From Cohnella thailandensis (GTDB taxonomy: Bacteria > Bacillota > Bacilli > Paenibacillales > Paenibacillaceae): DNA of 64,000 nt. The stretch spans positions 248,001-312,000 of the forward strand of contig NZ_JACJVQ010000002.1 in assembly GCF_014212135.1 (NCBI RefSeq), written 5' to 3'. Of this stretch, positions 35,172-44,691 are shown piece after piece; position 1 is the stretch's first letter, and every line of letters begins with the position of its first letter. Below the pieces are notes generated by a model, which ran no database searches, had not been told where the DNA came from, and was given only the letters and a program-made list of their open reading frames with translations. Made by a program: the position numbers and the translations under genes.

Positions 35172-36041
35172 TTATTCTTTAACGGCGCCCATCGTCAACC
35201 CGTGCACGAAAAATCGCTGCAAAAACGGGTAGACCAGCAGGATCGGGAGCGCTCCGATCAAAATTTGCGAAGAACGAACCGTTCTCTCGGATAAGATTTG
35301 CAATTGGGACGGATCGATATTCGTATTGCGCATGTCTCCGCTCTGAATGATCGTCTGAAGAAAAGTCGCCAGCGGATATTCCCGGTAGTCGGTCATGTAG
35401 ATCAATCCGTCGAACCAGGAATTCCAGTGCCATACCATGGCGAACAGCGACAGCGTAGCCAGCGACGGAAGCGATAGCGGCAAGTAAATCTTGGTCAGAG
35501 AGCGCATATAGCCTGCGCCGTCGATGTAGGCCGCTTCTTCGAGCTCCTTGGGGATGGCCCTGAAAAACTGCATCATCAAAATCGTATTGTACACGTTGAC
35601 GGCCGAAGGAAGAATGAGCGCCCAAAGCGTATTCGTCAATTCGAGCTTCGTCACGACCAGATAGGTCGGGATCAGGCCGCCGTTGAATAGCATCGTTAAC
35701 ACAAAAAACCAGGAATAGAACGCTCTGCCGGCAAATGCGCGGGACAGCACGAACGCAGCCGATACCGTCAGCGCCATGGAGAGCGCGGTGCCGGCTAACG
35801 TCCTTTCCGCGGACAGCAGCAGCGAGCGTAAAAACAGCGGATTGTCGAGCGTTCTCGCATACGCTTCCGCGGAGAAGCCGACCGGCCAGAAATACACTTG
35901 GTTGGCCGTTGCGGCAGAGCTGGAGCTGAAAGACACCGCGGCCACGTGAACCAACGGCAGGATGCAGAGTACCGCGATCAAAGCCAGCAGCATCGTATTG
36001 ATGCTTGAAAACCAACGATAACCCATCGTATTGCGATACAT
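35172..36041 (-). CDS. Carbohydrate ABC transporter permease, LplC/YtcP type
   Basis: 289-residue inner-membrane permease. The LplC hallmarks are FVLTMLFNGGLIPTYLVV near residue 115, the EAA loop LEEAAYIDGAGYMRSLTKIYLP near residue 170 and the C-terminal HGLTMGAVKE. AGGCGG lies 8 bases before the ATG. It follows LplB by 18 bases and is followed by the kinase gene. Confidence 0.93.
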   Translation of the reverse strand: MYRNTMGYRWFSSINTMLLALIAVLCILPLVHVAAVSFSSSSAATANQVYFWPVGFSAEAYARTLDNPLFLRSLLLSAERTLAGTALSMALTVSAAFVLSRAFAGRAFYSWFFVLTMLFNGGLIPTYLVVTKLELTNTLWALILPSAVNVYNTILMMQFFRAIPKELEEAAYIDGAGYMRSLTKIYLPLSLPSLATLSLFAMVWHWNSWFDGLIYMTDYREYPLATFLQTIIQSGDMRNTNIDPSQLQILSERTVRSSQILIGALPILLVYPFLQRFFVHGLTMGAVKE

Positions 36042-36059
36042 GGAATAAGCCGCCTTTCC

Positions 36060-36971
36060 TTAAAAGATGCGATAATTGCCAAACCGGTAGGCCAGTCTGT
36101 ATGCCGTCACGATCAGCACGAAACTGACTGCCGATTTGAACAAACCGACGGCTGTCGCAAAGCTGAATGAGCCGTTCATCAGTCCGACGCGGTATACGAA
36201 CGTGTCGATAATGTCTCCTTCGCGGTATACGAGCGGATTGTACAGATTAAAGATTTGGTCGAAGCCCGCATTCAAAATATTGCCGAGCGACAGCGTGCCG
36301 ACGACCAGAATAACGGGAACGATCGCAGGCAACGTGACATGCAGCGTCTGCTTGAGGCGCGTGGCGCCATCGATTTCGGCCGCTTCGTACAGCGACATGT
36401 TGATGCCGGTCAACGCGGCTAGATAGATGATCGTAGAAAAGCCGAACTCCTTCCACACGTCGCTGACAACGACCGTGAAGCGAAACCAGTTGCCGTCTCC
36501 GAGGAAGAACACCGGATCGAGCCCGATACCGGACAGAAGCTGATTGACGATCCCTTTATTGCCGAGAATGTCCGTCAGAATGCCGCCTAAAATGACCCAC
36601 GATAGAAAATGGGGGAGATAGACGAGCGTTTGGACCGACCGTTTAAAAAATAGCGCGCGCACCTCGTTCAGCAGCAGCGCAAACAAAATCGGAACCACGG
36701 TATTGGCCGCAATCTTGAGCGATGCGATCAAAAACGTGTTCCAAATGACCTGGGTGCTGTCCGGATAGGTAAACATATAATGAAGATGCTTCATGCCGAC
36801 CCAGGGCGATTGCCAGAAGCCAAGCCGCGCCTTGTAGTCCTTAAAAGCCATCAGCAACCCCGTCATCGGCGCGTAGTTGAATACAAGCAAACAAACGACC
36901 GACGGCAATATGAGCAGATGAAGCGGCAGCTGCCGCGTCAGCCTTAATCTGCTTTTTCTCCCTTCGTACAT
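36060..36971 (-). CDS. Sugar ABC transporter permease, LplB type
   Basis: 303-residue inner-membrane permease with the LplB signature MAFKDYKARLGFWQSPWVGM and YLPHFLSWVILGGIL. The EAA loop is YEAAEIDGATRLKQTLHVTLP near residue 195. GAGGCG precedes the ATG. A perfect 12-base-pair hairpin lies between it and the binding-protein gene. It forms the channel with the LplC protein directly downstream. Confidence 0.93.
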   Translation of the reverse strand: MYEGRKSRLRLTRQLPLHLLILPSVVCLLVFNYAPMTGLLMAFKDYKARLGFWQSPWVGMKHLHYMFTYPDSTQVIWNTFLIASLKIAANTVVPILFALLLNEVRALFFKRSVQTLVYLPHFLSWVILGGILTDILGNKGIVNQLLSGIGLDPVFFLGDGNWFRFTVVVSDVWKEFGFSTIIYLAALTGINMSLYEAAEIDGATRLKQTLHVTLPAIVPVILVVGTLSLGNILNAGFDQIFNLYNPLVYREGDIIDTFVYRVGLMNGSFSFATAVGLFKSAVSFVLIVTAYRLAYRFGNYRIF

Positions 36972-37006
36972 CCCGAATCGCCTCTTTCTTCATTTTGCCA
37001 ATGGCG

Positions 37007-37042
37007 ACAGGCCTTACGCGTCACACGAACCGTAAGGCCTGT
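37007..37042 (-). terminator. Strong intercistronic hairpin after the binding-protein gene
   Basis: ACAGGCCTTACG pairs perfectly with CGTAAGGCCTGT over 12 bases around a 12-base loop. No T run follows on the minus strand, so it probably protects the binding-protein message from 3' decay and lowers downstream expression. Confidence 0.65.
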
Positions 37043-37057
37043 CCCTGGAAAAGCCCG

Positions 37058-38728
37058 TTATTTTTTAACCGATTCGTACCACTCGTTCACTTCTTTGGTC
37101 ATCTGTTCGCCGCCCGACGAATTCCACTTGCTCACGAAGCTGTCGAACGAATCCGGAGACTCCTGCCCGTAGATGATTTTCAGGAAGGTTTCGTTTTCCA
37201 TTTTGCGCAGCAGTTCGCCCTTCTCGGCCATCGTCGGCGTCGGCGGACCTGTAAACTGATCGTACACGGCAGCCTTGTCCAGATAGGTTTCCAGCACGGC
37301 CGCAGCCTCCGCCCACTTCTTCGGCCTGGCGGCGAAGTATTTTTCGTAAGGCGTCTCGGGGGCTTCGCCTCGGCCGAGCTTGGCCATGACTTCCAGCTCC
37401 TTTTTCGGCGTCTGAATATCGTTGCCGTATATCGTATACTTCTTCACGTCGACGAAGCCGCCCGGAATTTTGTCCGAATCGTACACCGGCTGGCCGTCGA
37501 CCATGACGTAGTCGTAGCCTTCCGCCCAGCCGTTGGCGAATTCCGAAGAAGGATCGTAGAAGCCGGGTCCCATGATCGCGTCGAGATACTTGAACAACGC
37601 GTCCATATGCTTGAAGTCCTTGTTGAAGTAAAAGCGCACGGAAGATTGCGGTTCGCTGCCGAAGCCCATCTGCCCATCGATGCCCGCCGGGATCGGCACC
37701 GCTTTATAGTCGAACTTCATATCCGCGTTGAATGGATAGGTGGCCATCCAGGTCGGCCCAAACACCATGCCCGACTTGCCCTGGACGAAGCTTTCCGCCG
37801 CCTTGGCCTCGTCCATCGCGCCCGCATCCTTGTCGAGATATCCTTTTTTCATCCATTCGCTCAGTTTGACCAGACCCTGCTTGACGCTCGGCTGAACCGA
37901 GCCGTACTGCAGCTTGCCGTCCGCGCCTTCCGTCCAGTACGTCGGCACGGCGGTATGTCCGAACAAGAAGTCGCTGGACACCATGAACGTATCCTTGACT
38001 GCGCTGACGCCCTTTTTCAACGACAGCGACAAGCCGATCGTGTCCTTCTTGCCGTTGCCGTCGGGATCCTGATTGACGAACGCGTCCATGACCTTGTCCA
38101 TATCCTCGATCGTCTTGGGCGCCTGCAAGCCCAGCTTGTCCAGCCAGTCCTGACGGATCCACAGCACGCTGAACGAGCTGTTGGCATTAAACGTAGGAAG
38201 ACCGTAATGCTTACCGTCATAGGAGACCGTATTCCAGATTTCGGGGTATTGGGCGTACAGCTCCTTAAGTCTCGGCGAAGCGTATTGATCGAACGCTTCC
38301 GTGATATCCATGACTTTGCCAGAATCGACGACCTGATTTTCCAGCGTCGGATCGCTTAGCGTGAATACGTCGGGCAGCTTGCCGTTCGAATTCAGCAGCA
38401 GGCGCAGCTTCGTCGTGTAGGCTTCGCCCGTGCCAACCGACCAGTCCACCTTGAAGTCGATACCGAACTTTTCTTTGGCCCATCGGGTATGCACATTATC
38501 CTCGATCGTCTCGCCGTTTTTGAATTTGTTGTCGGATCCGACCACGCGACCGAGCGAGATCGTGACGTCCTGCGGCGCGCTCTCGCCGCTCGCCCCCGAT
38601 GCCTGCGGCGCTTCGCTTGCCGCCGAATCGGACGGCGTATTCGATTTGGCGCTGCAGCCTGCGGCCGACAGCATCGCGACTGCGATGGCAAGCGCGGCCC
38701 ACGACTGTTTCTTGAATCTCTTTTTCAT
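37058..38728 (-). CDS. Extracellular sugar-binding lipoprotein, LipO/YtcQ type
   Basis: 556-residue solute-binding lipoprotein. The signal peptide MKKRFKKQSW plus hydrophobic core ends at SAAGC with Cys25, then a Ser/Ala/Gly linker. The loop NQDPDGNGKKDTIG is the calcium-loop-like motif of this subfamily. The ATG at 38728 has GGGAGG 8 bases upstream; the frame runs to 38773 without another good site. It is the first gene of the five-gene operon and is divergent from the GH42-GH29 pair, so its ligand probably carries galactose and fucose. Confidence 0.93.
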   Translation of the reverse strand: MKKRFKKQSWAALAIAVAMLSAAGCSAKSNTPSDSAASEAPQASGASGESAPQDVTISLGRVVGSDNKFKNGETIEDNVHTRWAKEKFGIDFKVDWSVGTGEAYTTKLRLLLNSNGKLPDVFTLSDPTLENQVVDSGKVMDITEAFDQYASPRLKELYAQYPEIWNTVSYDGKHYGLPTFNANSSFSVLWIRQDWLDKLGLQAPKTIEDMDKVMDAFVNQDPDGNGKKDTIGLSLSLKKGVSAVKDTFMVSSDFLFGHTAVPTYWTEGADGKLQYGSVQPSVKQGLVKLSEWMKKGYLDKDAGAMDEAKAAESFVQGKSGMVFGPTWMATYPFNADMKFDYKAVPIPAGIDGQMGFGSEPQSSVRFYFNKDFKHMDALFKYLDAIMGPGFYDPSSEFANGWAEGYDYVMVDGQPVYDSDKIPGGFVDVKKYTIYGNDIQTPKKELEVMAKLGRGEAPETPYEKYFAARPKKWAEAAAVLETYLDKAAVYDQFTGPPTPTMAEKGELLRKMENETFLKIIYGQESPDSFDSFVSKWNSSGGEQMTKEVNEWYESVKK

Positions 38729-38943
38729 GCAACGGCCTCCCTTTAGATGATTCATGATGTAGTATATCGCCAACGCTCAAAGTGGATATATATCAAAAAA
38801 AAGAGATTTATAACACTTTGTTGGTCAATGTGAATCATCTTCATTTTTTTATATTCAGTTGTTATATATTATATTTCGCGCCGTTTGGATTGCGATTAAT
38901 ATTACTCACATACTTTATTATTCTTATATGGCGGTGATAAAAG
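38729..38943. promoter_or_regulatory. AT-rich divergent regulatory region
   Basis: This 215-base stretch separates the importer operon (leftward) from the GH42-GH29 pair (rightward) and is far richer in A and T than its surroundings, with runs such as AAAAAAAA and TTTTTTTA. It must hold both promoters and the sites for the YesN-type regulator, but I could not assign definite -35 and -10 boxes. Confidence 0.55.
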
Positions 38944-40989
38944 TTGTTGTATGCAGGAACGAATTACCATCCGCACGACTGGCCTCGGGAACGGTGGAAG
39001 CGCGACATCGACCTGATGAAGCAGGCTTCTTTTAATGTGGTTCGGCTGGGGCATTTGTGTTGGGACAGCTTTGAGCCTTCCGAAGGGAATTATACCTTCG
39101 AATGGTTCGACGAGGTGATGGCGCTATTCTCGGCGGCAGGCATTCGGGTCGTACTCGACATCGCGACGAGGCCGGCGCCGACATGGCTGCATAAGAAATA
39201 TCCGGAGATCGATCTTGCCGATACCAACGGGCTTCGGCTGGAAGCGCAAACCCGTTATATGGAAGACGTCGGGCATCCGGTCTTCCAGGAATACGCCTAC
39301 AGATTCGCCGAAAAGCTCGTTTGCCGCTATCGCGAGCATCCGGCGCTTTACGCGTTCGGGCTGTGCAACGAATTCGGTTCGGGATCGCCTTCGTATTCCG
39401 CTTCGGCAAGAGATCGCTTTCAAACTTGGCTGTCGAACAAGTACGGCACGATCGACGCTCTCAATCGAGCTTGGGCGACGCAGCGCTGGTCCCGCAAGCT
39501 GAACAGCTTCCGCGATGTCGCGCTCCCGATCTCTGGCTCGGTCAAGGGGGCGCCGGAGCGGCTGCTGGACATGTGGCGATTTTATTCCGACGAGACATTG
39601 GCCTTTATGCATGGCCTGAGCCGTCTCGTCAAACGGCTCGCGCCGTCCGCCAGGGAGACGACGAATCACTGGTCGGAGAACCCCGGATACGGCTTCGACT
39701 ATTTAAAGCAATACGACGAGATCGTCGACCTGCCCGGCATCGGCTTCTATCCGGGCACCAATCCCGAAGACAGGAGAGCGCTGACGGCGGCCTGCTTCTT
39801 CATGGATCATCGGACCGGCGAACTCGGAAGACCGATCTGGTGTCTTGAATTCCAGACCGGCGACTTCGGAGGGTACGGCTCGCCGCGCAAGGCCATGCGC
39901 ATGTATGCTTATTTGTCGCTCCTTCACCGGGCGCAAGCGGTCTGCGCCTGGACTTGGCGCTCTATGCTCGGCGGAGAGGAGCAGTACTTGTTCGGTCTGG
40001 TCGACCACGACGGGGAGCCCGGCTGGAAGTACGATGAGTTCAAGCAGATTGCCAATGAATTCAACCTGCTGCAGGAGCGCGGCCTTCCTCGCAACGTCTC
40101 GCCCGACGTCGCCATCGCTTACTCCTTCGAGAGTCTCAAGGTTGCCGCCGGCAACAGGAGCTACTACAAGTCGGATTACACCGATCAGGTGCTTCAAGCC
40201 TACGAGACGCTCGAGCTTGCCAACCTGGATTGCAATATCGTGAACCTGCGCAAGCTGTGCCTGGACTACAAATTGCTCGTCGTTCCCGGACACGCCTTGA
40301 TAGACGACGCATCTGCCGCGACGATTCGCGCGTTCGTCGAGCGCGGCGGTACGGTGGTCATGACGGCCTACTCCGCCAAAGTCAACGCCCACAATCAGGT
40401 GTTCGATACGACGCTGCCGGGCGCGCTCAGCGACGTATTCGGCATCCGCGTCGGTGCGTTCGTGCGGACGCGAAGCCATACGCCGAGCGAGAACGCAGGC
40501 GGGCTGGAGAAAACCGAGCTGCGTCTGGAACGCGAACGGCCGATCGTCGTCTTTGGGGAACGGCAGTACGAGCCTCCCATCGACTATTACGAGATCGTAG
40601 AAACGAAAACGGCCGAGACCGCGGCCAGCTTCGTCAACACGCTGGAGCGCTCGCCCGCGATCACGCGGAACCGCTACGGCAAGGGCGAGGCGATCTATGT
40701 CGCCGTCCCTGCCAGCACAGCCATCCTCAAACCGCTTCTGGAATCACTGTTCCCTGCGCTTGGCATCAAGCCGGGACCGGCTACTCCGCTTGGCGTCGCG
40801 GCGCGCACGCTGGACGACGGATCGACGCTTTATGTGAATACGACCGGCGAATCCCGTACCGTTGCGCTTGCGCGTCCGGGCAAGGGACTGCTGTCAGGCA
40901 TGCGTTATGACGGCTCTATGACGCTCGCCGCCTACGAAGTCGAACTGGTATCGCCATCCTCATCCACACTTAAAGGAGTGCAATCCTAA
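38944..40989 (+). CDS. GH42-type beta-galactosidase, TTG start
   Basis: 681-residue cytoplasmic glycosidase. The barrel carries the predicted acid/base Glu143 in FGLCNEFGSG and the nucleophile Glu302 in IWCLEFQTGDFGG. The middle domain with YKLLVVPGHALIDDASAATIRAF and GGTVVMTAYSAK matches the GH42 trimerisation domain. It diverges from the other GH42 enzyme in the window, so the substrates may differ. The start is TTG at 38944, with GGCGGTG about 8 bases upstream; the next codon is also TTG. No signal peptide is present. It overlaps the GH29 gene by one base (TAATG), so the two act on the same imported sugar. Confidence 0.9.
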   Translation: MLYAGTNYHPHDWPRERWKRDIDLMKQASFNVVRLGHLCWDSFEPSEGNYTFEWFDEVMALFSAAGIRVVLDIATRPAPTWLHKKYPEIDLADTNGLRLEAQTRYMEDVGHPVFQEYAYRFAEKLVCRYREHPALYAFGLCNEFGSGSPSYSASARDRFQTWLSNKYGTIDALNRAWATQRWSRKLNSFRDVALPISGSVKGAPERLLDMWRFYSDETLAFMHGLSRLVKRLAPSARETTNHWSENPGYGFDYLKQYDEIVDLPGIGFYPGTNPEDRRALTAACFFMDHRTGELGRPIWCLEFQTGDFGGYGSPRKAMRMYAYLSLLHRAQAVCAWTWRSMLGGEEQYLFGLVDHDGEPGWKYDEFKQIANEFNLLQERGLPRNVSPDVAIAYSFESLKVAAGNRSYYKSDYTDQVLQAYETLELANLDCNIVNLRKLCLDYKLLVVPGHALIDDASAATIRAFVERGGTVVMTAYSAKVNAHNQVFDTTLPGALSDVFGIRVGAFVRTRSHTPSENAGGLEKTELRLERERPIVVFGERQYEPPIDYYEIVETKTAETAASFVNTLERSPAITRNRYGKGEAIYVAVPASTAILKPLLESLFPALGIKPGPATPLGVAARTLDDGSTLYVNTTGESRTVALARPGKGLLSGMRYDGSMTLAAYEVELVSPSSSTLKGVQS

Positions 40990-42416
40990 TGAACGAAACG
41001 ATTCGGAAGGCGGCGTTCGTCACGCCTTCATCCCGGCAGCTGGCCTGGCAGCGGCTTGAGTTTTATTCCTTCATCCATTTTGGCATCAATACGTTCACCG
41101 ACAAGGAATGGGGACTCGGCGACGAGGATCCCGCCTTGTTCAACCCGACGGCATTCAGCGCCAAGCAGTGGGTCGACGTCTGCAAGTCGGCAGGCATGCG
41201 GGGACTTATTCTGACCTGCAAGCACCATGACGGCTTCTGCCTGTGGCCCAGCGCTTATACCGAGCATTCCGTCAAAAATAGCCCTTGGCGCGAAGGCAAG
41301 GGCGACCTCGTCCGCGAGGTCGCGGAGGCTTGCCGCGAAGGCGGGATCCGGTTCGGCGTTTACCTGTCCCCCTGGGACAGGCACGACCCGCGGTACGGAA
41401 CCGACGAATATAACGAATACTTCAAAAATCAACTGCGCGAGCTGCTGACGCAGTACGGAGACGTCTTTTGCGTCTGGTTCGACGGCGCTTGCGGCGAAGG
41501 TCCGAACGGTCTGAAGCAGGTTTACGACTGGGACGGCTATTACGAGGTCATTCGCGAGCTGCAGCCGGAGGCGGCAATCTCCGTGTGCGGACCCGACGTA
41601 CGCTGGTGCGGCAATGAAGCGGGCCATACGCGGGAATCCGAATGGAGCGTCGTGCCGGCTCATCTTCAGGATATCGAGAAAATTCAGGAAAAATCGCAGC
41701 ATGTCGACGACGGCGCCTTTTCCCGTCTCGTTCGTTCCCAGGACGACAATCTGGGCGGCAGGGATGCGATCCGGGACGCCGGGCAGCTCGTCTGGTATCC
41801 GGCCGAGGTCAATACCTCGATCCGTCCGGGCTGGTTCTATCACGAAGCGGAGGACGACCAGGTCAGGAACGTCGACAAGCTGCTGGACATCTATTACAAA
41901 TCCGTCGGAGGCAACTCCACGTTCCTCTTGAATCTCCCGCCCGATCGGCGCGGCCTTATTCACGAGAACGACGCAGCGGCCATGGCGGCACTCGGACAGG
42001 TGCTGTCCGCCACCTTCAGCCGCAATCTCGCATCCGGCGCCGTAGCGAACGCTTCCGAAGAGGCGGACGACCTCCACCATGCCGGACGCATCCTCGACGG
42101 CAGCGTCGACTCGTTCTGGTGTCCGCGGGAAGGCACGGAGCAGGCTTCGATCGTCGTCGAGCTCCCGCAGGAGACGACGTTCGACACGATCGTGCTCCAG
42201 GAGCATATCCAGTCCGGCCAGCGCATCGAGATGTTCAGCATCGAATACGAGCAGGACGGTCGCTGGCAGCCGCTTTACCGCCATACGGTCGTAGGCTACA
42301 AACGCATTTGCCGGTTTCCGGAGATGACGGCCAAGCGGATCCGCCTGGCGATCGAAGCGTCCCGCTGGTGTCCAACCCTGGCCGCGTTCGAGGTGTACCT
42401 GAGCCCGAAAAGCTGA
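40989..42416 (+). CDS. GH29 alpha-L-fucosidase
   Basis: 475-residue cytoplasmic enzyme that removes alpha-L-fucose. The GH29 hallmarks are SFIHFGINTFTDKEWG near residue 27, the substrate-binding KHHDGFCLWPS at 78-88 and the predicted nucleophile Asp165 in VFCVWFDGACGEG. The last 130 residues look like a galactose-binding-like beta sandwich (ASIVVELPQETTFDTIVLQE), common in this family. AAGGAG lies 11 bases before the ATG, which overlaps the GH42 stop. Together they would take apart a fucosylated galactoside, for example a xyloglucan or pectin side chain. Confidence 0.93.
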   Translation: MNETIRKAAFVTPSSRQLAWQRLEFYSFIHFGINTFTDKEWGLGDEDPALFNPTAFSAKQWVDVCKSAGMRGLILTCKHHDGFCLWPSAYTEHSVKNSPWREGKGDLVREVAEACREGGIRFGVYLSPWDRHDPRYGTDEYNEYFKNQLRELLTQYGDVFCVWFDGACGEGPNGLKQVYDWDGYYEVIRELQPEAAISVCGPDVRWCGNEAGHTRESEWSVVPAHLQDIEKIQEKSQHVDDGAFSRLVRSQDDNLGGRDAIRDAGQLVWYPAEVNTSIRPGWFYHEAEDDQVRNVDKLLDIYYKSVGGNSTFLLNLPPDRRGLIHENDAAAMAALGQVLSATFSRNLASGAVANASEEADDLHHAGRILDGSVDSFWCPREGTEQASIVVELPQETTFDTIVLQEHIQSGQRIEMFSIEYEQDGRWQPLYRHTVVGYKRICRFPEMTAKRIRLAIEASRWCPTLAAFEVYLSPKS

Positions 42417-42426
42417 TTAATCAAAT

Positions 42427-42478
42427 AGGAGCGGCCCCGACAGTCATCTCATGACCGAGTGGCCGCTCCTCTATTTTT
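42427..42478 (+). terminator. Terminator of the GH42-GH29 pair
   Basis: AGGAGCGGCC (42427-42436) pairs perfectly with GGCCGCTCCT (42461-42470), followed by CTATTTTTA. Confidence 0.9.
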
Positions 42479-42547
42479 AGGCGATTACTTGCAAGCCCGG
42501 TGTACCAGAACGCCACCTCCTTTCCTAAGCGGAGGGCATTATGGCAT

Positions 42548-44515
42548 TCATTTTCCCCAATAGTCACCGGCCAGTCCTTCAATAATGCATCCGCTCGCCC
42601 AAGGCATCAGGCAGAACCATGTACTGGCTAACGAACCGTCCCGGTACTTCTGAGTGAGCAACCCTTCCGAATGACAAAATCTCTCGGACATCCAGCCTTT
42701 CTTCCCATAATCGAATTCACGATCATATCGATTATAGGTCTGGCAGCCCCAGCCGATCGTATCTAACAAGCGATCGTGAACATACGGGTCGTCACCGTTC
42801 TCCAAGTAATAGAGCATTTCGTCTACGACATTACTGGACATGGGATGGATGTGCGGGTTCGCGATTGAAGTGACGCTCCCTCCGCAGCTAGACCAGCCGA
42901 TCCGGCTGAGCGGCGGCACCTTCACAGGCGAATTGTAGCAGAACTTGAATGTAAATTCGTAGTTGAACGCATCCTTCAAATGCTGCAGATATAGAGGATC
43001 GCCTGTCAGCGCATGAATGTATCGCAGAGCTTTTATATAAGCGAGGATGCCCTCGGAGTCGGTTGCCTTATCTGTATCGAGAGGTGTTCCATAACATTCC
43101 ATGCGTTTGACGAACGTCTCATAATAATGGTTTTCGCTCTTCTTCAAGCTGTCTAAATGCGCTCTGTCGTCAGTCAACCAGCAATAATAGGCCAACGCGG
43201 CCATGCACCACGTTCCTGCGAACGCATCGTACTCTATGCCAACTCCGGTCTTTTCGGAAATGACATAAGGATACTCATGATCCTCATTTTTCGTCCTTTC
43301 CAACTTCAGGAGCGCACGCTTGACGAAATCCAGCCAATCGTCATGGATACAATTCCTATACCGTTGCTCATAATCGAATGCCTTCAAGATATAATACAGA
43401 GCCTGCCCCGCCAGATAGGAGGAATGTCCCGAATTTCGCATCCCGTCAAACCACCAACCGTTGATGCACCATTTCCCATTCTGATAAGATTCGTAGGGCA
43501 GACCCGTGGCCGGATTCATAGAATTCTCGACGATGTTCGTGATACAATCGATCGCCTGTCCGCGCATGGACTCGTCTCCCAATCGCAGAGCGGCCATCAA
43601 GACAGGCGTCGCCACAGACAATCCATTGGTCCAACTGATCGATAAAAGCTTGTTATATCGGTAGCCCCCCGTGTCATCATCCTCGATGACAAACCCGGAA
43701 TATTGCCGTTCCTCCGGGAGCCATGCATATTGATAAATGGCCGTCGCCAAATCGGTAACCGTTGTCCTTACATCGCTTGCTTGCCTGGGGCTCTGATGGT
43801 ATTGATAATAAACCGCCTCGATTGCTGCATTGATGCCTAATTCCGAATCGGCATCATAGTCGAATAGGTCGAATGATAATTCCACCGACTCCCCCGGCGC
43901 CAATTCGAAGCAGTTGTTCGCGAGAGGCGCCCGCTCCTCGACCTGTTTTGATTTGATAAACAGGAGCGGCGCATTTTCGTAACCAAGCGTATAACCCACT
44001 CTTCCACTAGAGAGCGAGCAAGTATAACCGCCATACTGATAGAACTCTCCTTCGGCGCCTGGCTTCCACTGCCGCTTAACGCCATCCTTACGAATAAAAT
44101 ATGGACTCGCGCTAAGTCCGTATACTTTCCGGCTGTCATAGACGAGCGCGACGGGGTGGGAGAGCCGGTCGCTTCTCACCATCCACCAGGGCGAAGAAGG
44201 ACGAGACGGATTACCCTCTCTCAGTCGGGGAAATTCGTTCGTAACATTTTGAGGAGCTTCCCCCCGGTTTCTCCCGTACATGAATGCCGGCAGGAAAAAT
44301 CTCGGATTCCTTTTCGGAAAAGGCAATTCGACGTGAATGACGCCCGCCCAAGCATTTCTTCCCTCATTGCAGATCCTTACGCATGCTTGAACCGGATCGT
44401 TCGAACCGCCATCGCCGCCCGATAGTTCTACTAAGGCTCTCAATCCATGTTGTTCCAGACCGAGATATTCCGTCTGTTCTTGGGTTCTGCTTCTAGCCGA
44501 GAAAATGAGTTCCAT
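42548..44515 (-). CDS. Unrecognised protein resembling a six-hairpin (alpha/alpha) glycosidase
   Basis: 655 residues, cytoplasmic, family not recognised. The N-terminal 230 residues look like a beta-sandwich domain. The rest has repeating helical segments with aromatic and acidic clusters (WTNGLSVATPVLMAALRLGD, YDAFAGTWCMAALAYYCWL, GYLAYIKALRYIHALTGDPLYLQ-like stretches) as in six-hairpin glycosidases. Candidate catalytic acids lie in GWWFDGMRN, FAGTW and VVDEMLYYLE. The ATG at 44515 has GGAGG 6 bases upstream; a TTG at 44527 is less likely. It is the last gene of the importer operon 48177-42548, so it probably cleaves that transporter's sugar. A chain-shortening hydrolase or lyase is a guess. 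Confidence 0.75.
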   Translation of the reverse strand: MELIFSARSRTQEQTEYLGLEQHGLRALVELSGGDGGSNDPVQACVRICNEGRNAWAGVIHVELPFPKRNPRFFLPAFMYGRNRGEAPQNVTNEFPRLREGNPSRPSSPWWMVRSDRLSHPVALVYDSRKVYGLSASPYFIRKDGVKRQWKPGAEGEFYQYGGYTCSLSSGRVGYTLGYENAPLLFIKSKQVEERAPLANNCFELAPGESVELSFDLFDYDADSELGINAAIEAVYYQYHQSPRQASDVRTTVTDLATAIYQYAWLPEERQYSGFVIEDDDTGGYRYNKLLSISWTNGLSVATPVLMAALRLGDESMRGQAIDCITNIVENSMNPATGLPYESYQNGKWCINGWWFDGMRNSGHSSYLAGQALYYILKAFDYEQRYRNCIHDDWLDFVKRALLKLERTKNEDHEYPYVISEKTGVGIEYDAFAGTWCMAALAYYCWLTDDRAHLDSLKKSENHYYETFVKRMECYGTPLDTDKATDSEGILAYIKALRYIHALTGDPLYLQHLKDAFNYEFTFKFCYNSPVKVPPLSRIGWSSCGGSVTSIANPHIHPMSSNVVDEMLYYLENGDDPYVHDRLLDTIGWGCQTYNRYDREFDYGKKGWMSERFCHSEGLLTQKYRDGSLASTWFCLMPWASGCIIEGLAGDYWGK

Positions 44516-44584
44516 GAAAGCCTCCAACCATCTTTCGATTACTACGAACGAGTTTCTTCATAGATTGCCAGCAAATCCGCAATC

Positions 44585-44643
44585 AGATAACCAACTCCCA
44601 AGCGCCTTGACCGACCCTTGAGAGTTGGATGTGCTGGTTATCT
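44585..44643 (-). promoter_or_regulatory. Nested hairpins after the binding-protein gene
   Basis: AGATAACCA (44585-44593) pairs with TGGTTATCT (44635-44643), while the inner CCAACTC pairs with GAGTTGG. The two stems share the CCA bases, so they cannot both form in full; this could be two alternative structures. It lies between the binding protein and the final gene. Confidence 0.5.
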
Positions 44644-44691
44644 CAATCTTGCAGTTATCCATTTACGATAAAGGACAATTAAGCCTGCGAA

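Noticed and set aside
36995..38359. Long open frame on the plus strand opposite the binding protein
   Set aside because: It is antisense to a clear lipoprotein gene and is open only because of GC-rich codon bias; no family features.
41028..42284. Minus-strand frame opposite the GH29 gene
   Set aside because: Shadow of the fucosidase, whose catalytic motifs are clear.
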